Assembly: GCA_046328035.1 (NCBI GenBank)
Contig: JAXLXI010000004.1
Span: 310,001-374,000 of the forward strand
Origin: JBGASG01 sp046328035
GTDB taxonomy: Bacteria > Cyanobacteriota > Vampirovibrionia > Obscuribacterales > Obscuribacteraceae
DNA length: 64,000 nt
Direction of reading: 5' to 3'
In this document: positions 1 through 10,093 of the stretch, piece after piece
Numbering within the stretch: position 1 is the first letter of the stretch
Layout of the letters: each line of letters starts with the position of its first letter
Program-made: the position numbers and the translations under genes
Notes under the pieces: generated by a model
Database searches by the model: none
What the model was told of the DNA's origin: nothing
Seen by the model: only the letters and a program-made list of their open reading frames with translations

Positions 1-2
1 AC

Positions 3-878
3 CTTTCCAAAGCCGCCGAGAAAGCCACCAGCCCCGAAGCCCTGGTCGATCTAGCCAGCATCTACGAGAAGAAAGGCGACCGCGCCAAAGCCGGCGAGCT
101 GGCCGCCCGGGCGCTCGAACTCAACAGTAAAAACGTCGGCGCCTTGGTTATTCGCGCTAACAGCTATTTAGCCCAGAAAGCATTTCCTCGCGCTCTCGAT
201 GACTACGACGCTGCCATGCAGCTCGAACCGGACAACGCCACGGTGCGCACGCTGCGGGAAAAAGCCCTGTCAGCATATCGCGCCGCTTCACCATCGGCGG
301 TGCGAGAACTGGAGTCCACCGATCAACCACGCAAATTGCCGCCGATTCCCAAGAACATGCCGGAAGGCTCGCTGATTTTGAAAGGCTACGAGCAGCTGCG
401 CGACGGACACACCGATGTTGCCATCCAGATGCTCACCGAAGCACTGAATAAAGAGCCCTCGAACGAAACAGCCAGGCGCTACCTGGCCCATGCTTACTTC
501 CGCGCCCATCATCCGGCTCAAGCAGCTGAACAATTCAAGAGCGTCGCCGGAACCGCCGAATTGGCCGAAGCGGATCAAATTGTTTACGGCGATGCCCTGT
601 CACAGGCAAATCAGCCCGCCGAAGCCGTCGAAGTTCTCAATACTGTTGTCGCCAACCGGCCGACGTCAGTCGCTGCCCGCGTCCTTCTGGCTCGCTGCCT
701 GCTTAAAACCGGAGATCGCGCCAAGGCCCAGCAAGTAGTGAATGACGGGTTGCAACTGACAAGTGATCCGGGCGAAAAACGTGAACTTAATGCGGTGCTG
801 GCGACTGACGCAGGAGCCGCTCCCAGCCCCAAACCAGACAATTCTGCAACTCCGAATAACAATTCCGGAACGCCGTAG
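3..878 (+). CDS. TPR protein, C-terminal part
   Basis: The reading frame is open from the left edge of the window to the stop at 878, so the gene is cut and its start lies upstream. The visible 291 residues are tandem helical TPR units. Examples are the stretch around 'ALVDLASIYEKKGDRAKA' near the edge and the 'GYEQLRDGHTDVAIQMLTEAL' and 'ARRYLAHAYFRAHHPAQAAEQF' units further on. The C-terminus is a short Ser/Pro/Asn-rich tail ending in NNNSGTP. TPR arrays are protein-protein scaffolds and no partner can be named. The repeat layout is very like the C-terminus of the next gene (977-5653), including the 'LILKGYEQLRDG' versus 'LVQRGYELLRSG' unit, so the two are probably paralogues. Confidence 0.85.
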   Translation, partial: LSKAAEKATSPEALVDLASIYEKKGDRAKAGELAARALELNSKNVGALVIRANSYLAQKAFPRALDDYDAAMQLEPDNATVRTLREKALSAYRAASPSAVRELESTDQPRKLPPIPKNMPEGSLILKGYEQLRDGHTDVAIQMLTEALNKEPSNETARRYLAHAYFRAHHPAQAAEQFKSVAGTAELAEADQIVYGDALSQANQPAEAVEVLNTVVANRPTSVAARVLLARCLLKTGDRAKAQQVVNDGLQLTSDPGEKRELNAVLATDAGAAPSPKPDNSATPNNNSGTP

Positions 879-976
879 GCGTTGCGATGAGGTAAATGGT
901 AACATCCGTGATGCCAAAAGGCGTTTGCTGGGCACATCATTTCTTAGGACGCTTTGCTCTATCCGGTCGTTAGCGG

Positions 977-3900
977 ATGCTGCTCTTTACACAACCCATA
1001 AATTCCAACCGGCAATTGTCCGATGCATTGTCGCGGGTGCTTCAGCATCCGGAAGTGCAATACGGCATTTTGCGCATCACGGACGGCGTGACCAACGGCC
1101 GCATTTTTATTGCCGACGGCAGCGTGTTCGTGGGCGCCGAAGTAGTCGGGGGCAAGATGGGCGCCGAAGCAGTCTACCGTCTGCTGCATCTGGAAGATGC
1201 CATCGTCGGCTTCTTGCAAGTGCCCTTCGAACCGATGGATGACAGCACCTTCGTTGATATACGCACCCTGCTCTTTGAAATGGAGCAATCGCCCGACATC
1301 AAGCTCTCCGATGCATTGCTCAAGATAGTCGGCGACACAGCCAAAGACCCCGATACACCGCCACCCGCCGCCGGCAGCATGGAATCACCGGCGCGCTTGA
1401 TGGCTGATGCCATCCACACCCAAGTGCAAAAGGAGCTGGGCAAGAAAGCTTCTGATACCACAGATGGTGACACCGAAAAATTATTGCTGGACAACCTCAA
1501 CTATTACAACAAGCTGCTCAGCCAGCTGGACCGCGCGCCTTATAAGACGTGGTTGTCGCGAGCCGAATTGTTGAACGCCGACCTGGTCGTCTACGAGTGC
1601 CTGCTGGAAGGCGAAGAGCGCCAGACAGAAGTCGCCTCAGCCATGAATCGCCTGCGTGAGACCCTCACGAAAGCCATCGTGCGCGCCGCCGAGACAGCTG
1701 CATTGCTCGCCGAAGTAGACACCCCCTATCAATCGACTTCCGAATTGTTTAAACCAGCGGCTGCTCCACAAGCTCCGGCTGCGGTATCCGAAAGTAATCG
1801 CGTCGACGAAGTTGCCAAAGCCCAGCCCACCGAATCGGCAAAGGCGGCCGCACCGGTCAGCTCAGCGCCGCCACCGGTGTCTGAGGCCAATCGCATGGAC
1901 AAAATTGCCGTAGCCAAGTCTCCGCACGACGGTACCAATGCCGGACCAGCTGCCACACCTTCGCCGCCATCGGCGCCGCCACCAGTGTCTGCAGCCAACC
2001 GTGTTGACAGAATTGCCATGCCGGCTTCCAGCGTTGCCGCCAAAGCCACCGGCGGTCAAGCCAAACCAGCGCCGGCCGCTGCCACCACAGCATCGAAACC
2101 GACCGCGGCTGAACCGCCAAAACCGGCTCCCGAGCCGCCCAAGCCGGCCGCTCCCGAGCCGCCCAAGCCGGCCGCTTCCGAGCCGCCCAAACCGGCAGCG
2201 GCTGAGCCGCCCAAACCAGCACCCTCCACGCCACTTTCCGACGCATCCAAAGCCACCATCGATATTGCCAAGCCCGCCGCCACCACCGGTGACGACTCCG
2301 GGCGTTCTGCCTCTCTGGCGGATGCCTGGCAAAAAGCGCTCGCGGAAGCCGAATCAAAACCGGCGGAAGAGACCAAACCTGCCCTGTCCGCAGCCGAGCG
2401 TGCGGAGCTGCCGGAAGAACTGGCTAACTTGCCGATCTCCGCCGCCACCGAAGAATACGAAGCGTTCGACGACCAAAGTTTCCCCGGTTTCGACGCACCG
2501 CCGGCAGCGCCGGTCGCGCCAGCCGCCGCGCCTGAGGAAGATGCCGCACCACTGCTCATGCAGCTCACCTCGCTGGCTGCGTCATCCAGCAAAGAATTCA
2601 AGAAACCGACACCGCTCGGTGAGCCGGACGATCCCAACTCATCGACGATCCAGACTAAAGCCATCAAAGAGAGCGACCTGCCCGACTGGGCCAGAGATGA
2701 AGCTCCTGCCGCCACCGCCGCCAAGTCACCCACCAGCCCGGCACCAGATACGGTGCCCGCCAAACCGGCGCCCGCACCGGTGACCGGCAAGTCGCCAACC
2801 GGTGAGCAGAAGAAAGAACCGCCCAAGCCGGCCGCCGCCGCCAAACCTAGCAGCAGCGAGAAGAAGCCAGAAACGCCACCACCGGCACCACCAAGGCCGG
2901 TCGCGCCACCGGTCGCCCCGCAGCCGTCCGCGTCACTCGACTCGCTGCTCAGCTTCGATGACGAAGACGAGTCCAAGCCGCCTGCGCCGCCAGCCGCTGC
3001 CGAATTCGACCCGGATGCCACGCTTACCGACCCGGTGACCGCCATTTCGGCCAGCGAATCCCTTTCCTCCGAAGATGAAGAGGATATGTCGGTCTGGGAT
3101 GTCTATGAATCACCGAAACAAAAAGCGGAAGCCGCGAAGATCGATACTTCCAAGCCGGTGAGAGCCTCTGCGCTCGACGACGATCTGTTTGGCGATTTCC
3201 AGTCGGCACGCAAACCGGCGGTGGCATCCACCCAGACTCCGGCCGCTGCCAGTCAGACTCCCGCACCGACTGCGGAAGAAACCGCCAAAGACACTTTCTC
3301 TAAACTGGAATTCAAACCGACTCGCCCGTCCACCGGCTCGCAAGCCAGCGGCGAAGCCGTTTCAGCCTTGCAGGCCAAGCTCGATGGCACAGCACCGGCA
3401 GGCAAGCCCTATATTCCTGCCGGCAAACCAGGTGCCACCGGAAAAACGGGTCAACAAGGCAAACCCACTTCGCCCAACCAATCTCCGGCGGGCAGCGGCG
3501 CCGTGTCGTACCAGTCACCCATGGGACCCGACGACATGCCATCGTCACCCGCGGAAGATTACACGCGTGAAGCGTTGAACGCCATTCCCACCCCCGGCAA
3601 GGGAGCACCACCATCAGCATCGTCCTCGTCGATGTCTGCTTCTTTGGATGCGATTCCGACACCCATGGGCGCAACTCCGGCCACCGCTCTAGATGCCATT
3701 CCCACACCGGGCAGCGGCAAGGCGAAAGCGGTTCCGATCGACCAGGCTGCACAGGACGCGTCCAAAGGCAACGCTGCCGACACCTTTGCCGATGGACCAA
3801 GCAGACTGATGGGCAAAATCGCTACATCAAAGTCAAGTCAGGTGCAGTTGGGCGCCACGCCAGGCGCGCGCGGCAAGACCAACGAAGCTCTGGTCAATGC

Positions 3901-5653
3901 GCTCTCGCAAATGTTCGAAGGTCTGGAAATCGACGAAACCGAACTCGACACCATCGAAGAACAGGCAAGGAAAGCCGAAGAAGAGAAGCGTCGCTTCAAA
4001 CAAGAAATTGCCGAAGCGGAAAAGCAGCAAGACATGTTGTCGGCCGCGGCTATTGCCAGCATTCGTACGCAAGAGGCTCAGGCCGCCGACAAAGAACTGC
4101 GCACCGAGCTGAAGTCACTCAGGCAACAGCAGACATTCAACAAGCGCTACATCATCGGCGGTGCGGCGGCCGGCGTTCTGGTTCTGGGCGCCATCGTTTA
4201 CTTCGTTTTCAATCCGCCCGGTCCATCGATTTCCGGCGACATTCAATCAGCTAAGCAGCACCTGAAAGACAATCTGCGTTCAGTTGCTCGCGAAGAGATC
4301 AAAATGGCCATCGGCAAAGATCCGAAGAGCGCCGAAGCACACCAGATTCTCGGACAGATCTTGTTCGAAGACGGCGAGTACGCCGAATCTCTCACCGAAT
4401 TGAAACAAGCCGAATCGCTGGGCGCCAAGCCCGATGCAGCGACACTGCATATGATGGCGGAAGCAGCGATCAAAACCAAAAACTGGAAAGAAGCGCGAGC
4501 GATTACAGAGCGTCAAATCAAGAAAGGCTCTACAACTAAACTGCAAGTTCAACTCGGACGCATCGAGCGCGACTCAGGCAACTGGAACGCAGCATTGCCC
4601 TACTTCAACAAGGCGATCAGCGGCGGCTACAAAGAAGCGTATCGCGAACGCGGCGAACTGTACTTCAAATTGAAGCAGCCCAAGAAAGCGCTCGGAGACC
4701 TCGACCAGGCGATCAAGAGCAACGATAAAGACATGCGCGCGCATCTTTTGCGCGGACGCTGCTACCTGCAAATCGGCGATACGAGATCGGCGCTCGCAGA
4801 CTTCGCTAAGGCGCAAGCGCCGCTGCACCCCGACGCCAATGTGCTGTCCTATCAAGCCATCGCTTACTTCCGCAGTGGGCAACACGAGAAAGCAATCGAA
4901 GCTGCCAGCAAAGCACTCGACATAGATCAAAATTCGGTTCCAGCTTACATGGTCCGCGGTGATGCCTTCATGGCGCTGCGCACATACCAGCGCGCTGTCA
5001 ATGACTTCGATCAAATTCTGCAGCTGGACGAGAAAAATCCCGAAGCCAAACGCAAACGCCAGGCCGCATACGTCGCTTACCGACGCAGCGCCGGTCGCGG
5101 TGATGTTTATGGACTGCAGTCGGAGTCCGTTTCCATACCTGCCAATCTTTCCGGCGCCCAGCTGGTGCAGCGCGGCTACGAGCTGTTGCGCTCCGGTCAG
5201 TACAACCAGGCGACAGCATATTTCACCGCCGCGCTCAAGAAGCAACCTAACGATGCCACCGCGCGCATGTATCTCGGTCACGCTCTCAACAAATCCGGAC
5301 AGGATTCTGATGCAGCCGAACAGTTCCGCCTGGCTGATCAGATGGGCGCCCAAATGCGTCCGCTCGATCGCGCTGCCTGGGCTGACTCTCTGCTTTCCGC
5401 CGGACAGAGCGAACAAGCAAAAACCATGTTCGAGCAGATTCTGCAGTCATCGCCAAAACTTCTCGCTGCAAGAATGGGACAGCTGAAGGCTTACATCGCA
5501 CTGGGAGATCGCAAGAAAGCCGAGTCGCTGGCTCGCACGTATATGGTTGATTCCAACGAACAAGAGCAAGAAGCGTTGTCTGGTCTGTTTAGGAAGCAAG
5601 ACGACAGTCCGCCGCCTCAACAGGAGGAGCAAAAGGCGCCTCCAACAGGATAA
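977..5653 (+). CDS. Large DUF4388-like / TPR membrane protein
   Basis: A 1558-residue protein. Residues 1-110 resemble DUF4388, the PatA N-terminal type of domain found with cyanobacterial and deltaproteobacterial regulators. Residues about 250-1000 are a long Pro/Ala/Lys-rich disordered linker with repeated 'EPPKPAA' and 'LDAIPTP' units. A charged coiled coil (about 990-1050) leads into one hydrophobic segment at about 1057-1077 (IIGGAAAGVLVLGAIVYFVF). After this come at least ten TPR units to about residue 1530. The layout suggests a membrane-anchored scaffold with a signalling head and a TPR tail on opposite sides of the membrane. Orientation and partners are unknown. The ATG at 977 has only a weak Shine-Dalgarno sequence. 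A strong hairpin terminator follows the stop. Confidence 0.85.
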   Translation: MLLFTQPINSNRQLSDALSRVLQHPEVQYGILRITDGVTNGRIFIADGSVFVGAEVVGGKMGAEAVYRLLHLEDAIVGFLQVPFEPMDDSTFVDIRTLLFEMEQSPDIKLSDALLKIVGDTAKDPDTPPPAAGSMESPARLMADAIHTQVQKELGKKASDTTDGDTEKLLLDNLNYYNKLLSQLDRAPYKTWLSRAELLNADLVVYECLLEGEERQTEVASAMNRLRETLTKAIVRAAETAALLAEVDTPYQSTSELFKPAAAPQAPAAVSESNRVDEVAKAQPTESAKAAAPVSSAPPPVSEANRMDKIAVAKSPHDGTNAGPAATPSPPSAPPPVSAANRVDRIAMPASSVAAKATGGQAKPAPAAATTASKPTAAEPPKPAPEPPKPAAPEPPKPAASEPPKPAAAEPPKPAPSTPLSDASKATIDIAKPAATTGDDSGRSASLADAWQKALAEAESKPAEETKPALSAAERAELPEELANLPISAATEEYEAFDDQSFPGFDAPPAAPVAPAAAPEEDAAPLLMQLTSLAASSSKEFKKPTPLGEPDDPNSSTIQTKAIKESDLPDWARDEAPAATAAKSPTSPAPDTVPAKPAPAPVTGKSPTGEQKKEPPKPAAAAKPSSSEKKPETPPPAPPRPVAPPVAPQPSASLDSLLSFDDEDESKPPAPPAAAEFDPDATLTDPVTAISASESLSSEDEEDMSVWDVYESPKQKAEAAKIDTSKPVRASALDDDLFGDFQSARKPAVASTQTPAAASQTPAPTAEETAKDTFSKLEFKPTRPSTGSQASGEAVSALQAKLDGTAPAGKPYIPAGKPGATGKTGQQGKPTSPNQSPAGSGAVSYQSPMGPDDMPSSPAEDYTREALNAIPTPGKGAPPSASSSSMSASLDAIPTPMGATPATALDAIPTPGSGKAKAVPIDQAAQDASKGNAADTFADGPSRLMGKIATSKSSQVQLGATPGARGKTNEALVNALSQMFEGLEIDETELDTIEEQARKAEEEKRRFKQEIAEAEKQQDMLSAAAIASIRTQEAQAADKELRTELKSLRQQQTFNKRYIIGGAAAGVLVLGAIVYFVFNPPGPSISGDIQSAKQHLKDNLRSVAREEIKMAIGKDPKSAEAHQILGQILFEDGEYAESLTELKQAESLGAKPDAATLHMMAEAAIKTKNWKEARAITERQIKKGSTTKLQVQLGRIERDSGNWNAALPYFNKAISGGYKEAYRERGELYFKLKQPKKALGDLDQAIKSNDKDMRAHLLRGRCYLQIGDTRSALADFAKAQAPLHPDANVLSYQAIAYFRSGQHEKAIEAASKALDIDQNSVPAYMVRGDAFMALRTYQRAVNDFDQILQLDEKNPEAKRKRQAAYVAYRRSAGRGDVYGLQSESVSIPANLSGAQLVQRGYELLRSGQYNQATAYFTAALKKQPNDATARMYLGHALNKSGQDSDAAEQFRLADQMGAQMRPLDRAAWADSLLSAGQSEQAKTMFEQILQSSPKLLAARMGQLKAYIALGDRKKAESLARTYMVDSNEQEQEALSGLFRKQDDSPPPQQEEQKAPPTG

Positions 5654-5684
5654 AAAACGGCGGGGCTTCTTACCCCGCCGTTTT
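5654..5684 (+). terminator. Intrinsic terminator after the DUF4388/TPR gene
   Basis: A perfect 12-bp inverted repeat (AAAACGGCGGGG / CCCCGCCGTTTT) with a 7-base loop starts just after the stop at 5653. The A and T runs at the two ends let it work in both directions, so it would also end transcription of the tRNA gene on the minus strand. Confidence 0.85.
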
Positions 5685-5692
5685 CGAATGAT

Positions 5693-5765
5693 TGGAGATA
5701 AGGGGATTCGAACCCCTGACCTCACGGGTGCGATCCGTGCGCTCTACCAACTGAGCTATATCCCC
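5693..5765 (-). tRNA. tRNA-Ala (CGC)
   Basis: The minus strand folds into a full cloverleaf. The acceptor stem is GGGGATA with TATCTCC (one G-U pair), the D arm is GCTC...GAGC, and the anticodon stem CACGG/CCGTG encloses the loop ATCGCAC. The T arm is of the GGGG-TTCGAAT-CCCC type. The anticodon CGC reads the Ala codon GCG. The discriminator base is A and the 3' CCA is not encoded. Confidence 0.93.
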
Positions 5766-5876
5766 ATAAAGGGAACGTTCAACATTATAATCCGGAATCT
5801 GTCGAATCAGTTGCCTTCCATCCAGAAGCTGTAAAGCGGAGCGGAGTTGTGAATACCATGAAAGGAATGTCCTGAC

Positions 5877-8800
5877 ATGAAGAGCGAAACAGCTCCAGGT
5901 GATTCGCTCGACGGTTTTGAAGAGCCGGGAGAGCCGGAAGAAGAGGGCGAGGAGGAAGAAGAAACTCCGCAGGAGTCCCGGTCGGTAAGCTTGCTGTTTC
6001 TGGCTGTAACAATTCTCTTCCTGGGTTCCGGACTCTCCAGCTTGATCTACCAAGTGATCTGGTTGCGCATGTTGTCGCTGATCTTCGGTTCCACGACGTT
6101 CGCCACAGCCAGCGTACTTGGAGTTTTCATGGGCGGGCTGGCGTTGGGTTCGTTTCTTGCCGGGCGCTATGCTGATCGGCTGCAACGCCCCTTGCTCTGG
6201 TACGGCATTCTGGAAGCGATCATCGGGGTCTGGGCACTGGCCGTGCCCCTGTTGTTTGCAGCAGCGGAGCCGATTTACGCCGCAGCGTTTCAAGCATTTC
6301 ACCTCTCGGTCATACCGTTCAGCGTACTGCGGCTCTTGATGGCGGCGCTGATTTTGATTGTGCCCACCGCCTGCATGGGCGCGACTTTGCCGCTTCTGGC
6401 GCGCTTTGTGACCACCGAACTTTCCGCCGTCGGCAGAAAAGTCGGCACGCTGTATTCATTCAATACACTTGGTGCCGTGGGTGGTGCCATGATCGCCGGC
6501 TTCTTTCTCTTGCCGGCGATCGGCTTGAAAGCCACCATATTATCGGCAGCCGCTCTCAACTTTGTGCTCGCCGGTATCGTTGCCGCGCTGTCTCGCCGCC
6601 AGGAAACCGGCAAGGTCCTGGCGCTCACCGAAGCTCCCGAACAGAAAGAGCGGGCTCCGCTACCCTGGACGATCAAAGCAGTGTTGATCTCGTTTGCGAT
6701 CTCCGGCAGCTTCGCCATGATTTACGAAGTGGGATTCACGCGGGCTTTGCTGATGGTGATTGGTTCCACAACCTATGCCTTCTCGATCATGCTCTCGACA
6801 TTTTTGATCGGGCTTTCATTGGGCAGCCTCTGGGTCGCGCGCTTTGTCGACCGCCTCTCGCGTCCGGTGGTGGCTCTGGCAATCACACAAATATTGACCG
6901 GCATCGTCGCCTTCGGCAGCCTGAAAGTATTCAATCTCTTGCCGTGGTGGAACCTGCAACTGGCTTCTGCGTGGCACGCCAACTCCGATATCGGCATGCT
7001 GATTCGCTTTCTCCTTTCGGGACTGGTGATGTTTCCCCTGACGCTCTGCCTGGGCGCCGCCTTCCCGATTGTGGTCAGATGCTGCACCTCCGAACTAGAT
7101 CGAGTCGGGCGTTCGGTCGGCACCGTCTATTCAGTCAATACCATCGGCGCCATCATCGGTTCCCTGGCGGCCGGTTTCCTTTTGATTCCCAACTTCGGCA
7201 CCGAAACGGCTTTGATCGTCAGTTGCGCCGGCAACGCGCTTCTGGCTATGTTTCTTCTTTCGACGCAGCAAAAAACACTCAAGCGCTCGGAGAAAATTGC
7301 CGCCTGGGTGGTGGCATTCCTGGCTTTCTTGTGGGCAGTGAAAGCTCCGACAGTCTGGGATCACACGTTGTTGGCCCATGCACAAGCAGAGCGCCGCAAG
7401 CTTTCTACAGATCGCGCCCTGCCCTATCCCGATCTGTACACCCTTTTGAAAGCCATCGAAAGCAGCTGCAAGCTTTTGTATTACAAAGACGGCGCATCAT
7501 CTACGGTGGCAGTTCTGGAATACAACATTCACGGAAATCTGACACACTCGCTGGTGACCAACGGTCACGTCGACGGTTCCGATACCGCCGACATGCCGAT
7601 TCAATGCATGCTCACCGGCTATCCCTTGCTGATGAAGCCTGAAGCGAAAAGTGTCTGCGTGGTGGGCTGGGGATGCGGCGTATCCACCGGTGTGGCGACA
7701 CGCTTCCCGGTGCAATCGATCACCGCCGTCGAACTGGAGCCCTCGGTGGTCGAAGGCGCCCGCTATTTCCATAACGTGAATCACAGCCCCGAACGCGATC
7801 CTCGCGTCAAGCTGGAGTTCAATGATGGAAGAAACTTCTTGATGGCCACCAAAAACAAGTACGACGTCATCGTTTCGGAACCGTCTAACCCCTGGCAGGC
7901 GGGCGTTTGCAACCTGTTTACCCGCGAGTACTTTCATATCTGTCACGAACGCCTCAACCCGGGCGGCGTGCTCTCTATCTGGCTGCAGACCGTGGAGGTG
8001 CCGCCCGAAAACATTCGCGGCGTGCTGCGCTCGCTCACTGATGAATTCAAGCATGTAGTGGCGATGCGCATCACCTCCGGCAATGTCATCCTCATGGCTA
8101 GCGATCAGCCTCTCCCGATTCCCGTGCAAGCCACCAATTATTTGCTCAGTAAAGACCCGAAAGTTTCCGCCGAAATGCGCAAGATCGGCATCAACAGCGC
8201 CGCAGATCTAATCGCCAACCTGGCTCTCGATGAGGACTCGGCGCGCAAGTTTGCCGAAGGCGGCGTCGCCAATGTCGACGATACAAACAAACTCGAGTAT
8301 TCAGTCGGCAAGACATACGAAGAGAAAGAATTTCTGGAACAGAACCTGGAAGGCTACAGGCACGCCCGGATCAAAGACTCCATGCTCAAGCAGATTGACT
8401 GGGGGACGCTCGACAACAAACAACGATCTCTGGTGCTGGATCTGGCAGCTGCTAATTGCTTACGTTTAGAAGATCCAGAGTACGCCGAGCAATTGATCAA
8501 CACGGCTTTAAAAGAATCGCGCGACCCGTTGACCCTGGAGTGTTACGGACAAGTGCAGGCGCACCTGGGACATCCGAAAGAAGCGATGGCGGCCTGGGCT
8601 GAAGCTTTGAAAATCGATCCGACCGACAGGGAGATTCTCGTGGCGCGAGCCCGGACAAGCGCCTATATGGGCGACATGAAACAGTGCCGCGCCGACTCCG
8701 AAAGATTGGCGTCACTGGAAAAAGACCCCAAAGAGAAGGCTTACATGACGGCGCTGTGCGAGTTTCGCTTTGGAGGCAAAGAGGCGACTCCCGAGAAGAT

Positions 8801-9344
8801 TCTGGGCATCCTCGGTAAGTTGCCGGAAGACGCAGAGTACGTGAACAAAGCCCCGGCGGTATTATATTTGGTGGCAACGCAGGAAGCGCGATTGCACAAA
8901 ATCGAACAAGCCGAAGCCCATTTGCGCCGCTATCTGTCCATTCGCCCGCAAGACGTCGACGCCGTCAAACTCTTGGGGTCGCTGCGTATGCTGCGCGGCG
9001 ATCAGGCGGAAGCCTCCGCATTGTGGCAATATGCCGCCATACTCGGGCAGCGGCAATATCGGCGCCCGCTCCAGGATGCTTTAACGCTCAGCCAGCAGGG
9101 ACGCAACAGCGAAGCGCTCAGTTCGCTAGCCAAGGCGGTGGAACTGTGGCCCTCCGACAGCCAGAGCGTTTCGTTGCTCAGCAAACTGGCAAAAACCGAG
9201 CCGAAGGCGCAAACCCTGTTGCAGAAACTGCAGGTGCTACGACCCTATCTGGGCTTTGAACCGGCATTCCCGCCGCACCAGCACAGAGTATTGGAAGTAC
9301 CCAAACAAAGCGAAGCGCCCACACCGTTACCCGCCGGTCACTAA
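5877..9344 (+). CDS. Fused MFS-like membrane / spermidine synthase-like / TPR protein
   Basis: A 1155-residue protein in three parts. After an acidic N-terminal tail (about 1-37) there are two blocks of hydrophobic helices (about 40-240 and 260-480) of the type found in 'fused MFS/spermidine synthase' proteins. A SpeE-like Rossmann domain follows (about 520-740), with the nucleotide-binding loop VVGWGCGVSTG, an acidic strand end (AVELEP) and 'VIVSEPSNPWQAG'. The last third (about 830-1130) is TPR-like. Known relatives are membrane proteins of uncertain activity. The aminopropyltransferase assignment is by fold only, and a polyamine product is not shown. It stands alone between tRNA-Ala and a redoxin gene. 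Confidence 0.8.
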   Translation: MKSETAPGDSLDGFEEPGEPEEEGEEEEETPQESRSVSLLFLAVTILFLGSGLSSLIYQVIWLRMLSLIFGSTTFATASVLGVFMGGLALGSFLAGRYADRLQRPLLWYGILEAIIGVWALAVPLLFAAAEPIYAAAFQAFHLSVIPFSVLRLLMAALILIVPTACMGATLPLLARFVTTELSAVGRKVGTLYSFNTLGAVGGAMIAGFFLLPAIGLKATILSAAALNFVLAGIVAALSRRQETGKVLALTEAPEQKERAPLPWTIKAVLISFAISGSFAMIYEVGFTRALLMVIGSTTYAFSIMLSTFLIGLSLGSLWVARFVDRLSRPVVALAITQILTGIVAFGSLKVFNLLPWWNLQLASAWHANSDIGMLIRFLLSGLVMFPLTLCLGAAFPIVVRCCTSELDRVGRSVGTVYSVNTIGAIIGSLAAGFLLIPNFGTETALIVSCAGNALLAMFLLSTQQKTLKRSEKIAAWVVAFLAFLWAVKAPTVWDHTLLAHAQAERRKLSTDRALPYPDLYTLLKAIESSCKLLYYKDGASSTVAVLEYNIHGNLTHSLVTNGHVDGSDTADMPIQCMLTGYPLLMKPEAKSVCVVGWGCGVSTGVATRFPVQSITAVELEPSVVEGARYFHNVNHSPERDPRVKLEFNDGRNFLMATKNKYDVIVSEPSNPWQAGVCNLFTREYFHICHERLNPGGVLSIWLQTVEVPPENIRGVLRSLTDEFKHVVAMRITSGNVILMASDQPLPIPVQATNYLLSKDPKVSAEMRKIGINSAADLIANLALDEDSARKFAEGGVANVDDTNKLEYSVGKTYEEKEFLEQNLEGYRHARIKDSMLKQIDWGTLDNKQRSLVLDLAAANCLRLEDPEYAEQLINTALKESRDPLTLECYGQVQAHLGHPKEAMAAWAEALKIDPTDREILVARARTSAYMGDMKQCRADSERLASLEKDPKEKAYMTALCEFRFGGKEATPEKILGILGKLPEDAEYVNKAPAVLYLVATQEARLHKIEQAEAHLRRYLSIRPQDVDAVKLLGSLRMLRGDQAEASALWQYAAILGQRQYRRPLQDALTLSQQGRNSEALSSLAKAVELWPSDSQSVSLLSKLAKTEPKAQTLLQKLQVLRPYLGFEPAFPPHQHRVLEVPKQSEAPTPLPAGH

Positions 9345-9437
9345 CTAACTTGTATCGGATTACTGCCCCAGCAAAGCCACAGGCGTAGCACCTGGGTTAG
9401 AATGTGCGGTCTTATCCGTCTGTTAGTGAGGGACGAT

Positions 9438-10079
9438 ATGAAAAAACTAGTTGGCGCGCTGTCAGCGCTTGTCATCACGGCAGCCATGGGAGCATCTCTG
9501 TCCGCTCCCGGTTATTGCGCCCCAGAAGCCGGCGCTCAAATCGCCGCCGGTAGCAAAGCGCCCGCCGTAAAGCTTAAGGATAGTCACGACAAGCAGGTTT
9601 CGCTCGACGATTACAAAGGCAAGATCGTCGTGCTGGAATGGGTCAACTTCGATTGTCCTTTCGTGAAAAAGCACTACGACTCCGGCAACATGCAAAAGCT
9701 GCAAAAGACATACACCGGCAAAGGTGTCGTCTGGCTCTCGATTAACTCGTCGGCACCTGGTCGTCAGGGCAACTACGACGGCAAGAAAATCAACGAGCTG
9801 CTCACCGAAAAGAAAGCCACGCCGACCGCTTACCTGTTCGATCCTACCGGAGAAGTTGGCAAGGCATATGGCGCAAAAACAACACCTCATATGTTCGTGA
9901 TCGACAAACAAGGCAGCGTCATTTACGCCGGCGCCATCGACGATCATCCCGGCGTGGATGCCACCGAAATCTCCGCCTCCAAAAACTACGTGCAGCAAGC
10001 ACTGGATGAAGCGCTCGCCGGCAAGCAAGTGACGACGGCTGCCACCAAATCGTACGGCTGCTCCGTTAAGTATCAATAG
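9438..10079 (+). CDS. Secreted redoxin / thioredoxin-family protein
   Basis: The start is the ATG at 9438, preceded by GAGGGAC at a good distance. An in-frame ATG at 9402 has no such site and would add residues ahead of the signal peptide (MKKLVGALSALVITAAMGASL). The mature part is an AhpC/TSA-like thioredoxin fold. It has 'WVNFDCPFVKKHY' at the active-site position, then 'KTTPHMFVIDKQGSVIYAGAIDD', and a conserved-looking C-terminal 'YGCSVKY'. There is a single Cys at the active site rather than CxxC, so it is more like a one-Cys peroxiredoxin-type redoxin, possibly paired with the C-terminal Cys. It is exported. The YceI gene follows 14 bases on, so the two form an operon. Confidence 0.82.
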   Translation: MKKLVGALSALVITAAMGASLSAPGYCAPEAGAQIAAGSKAPAVKLKDSHDKQVSLDDYKGKIVVLEWVNFDCPFVKKHYDSGNMQKLQKTYTGKGVVWLSINSSAPGRQGNYDGKKINELLTEKKATPTAYLFDPTGEVGKAYGAKTTPHMFVIDKQGSVIYAGAIDDHPGVDATEISASKNYVQQALDEALAGKQVTTAATKSYGCSVKYQ

Positions 10080-10093
10080 GAGTTTTGAAAGTA

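Noticed and set aside
2056..3045. 329-residue minus-strand reading frame opposite the DUF4388/TPR gene
   Set aside because: Its Gly/Ser/Ala-rich product is the antisense of the Pro/Ala linker; no start site or family.
4574..5416. 280-residue minus-strand frame opposite the TPR tail
   Set aside because: Antisense of a repeat region; no RBS or family.
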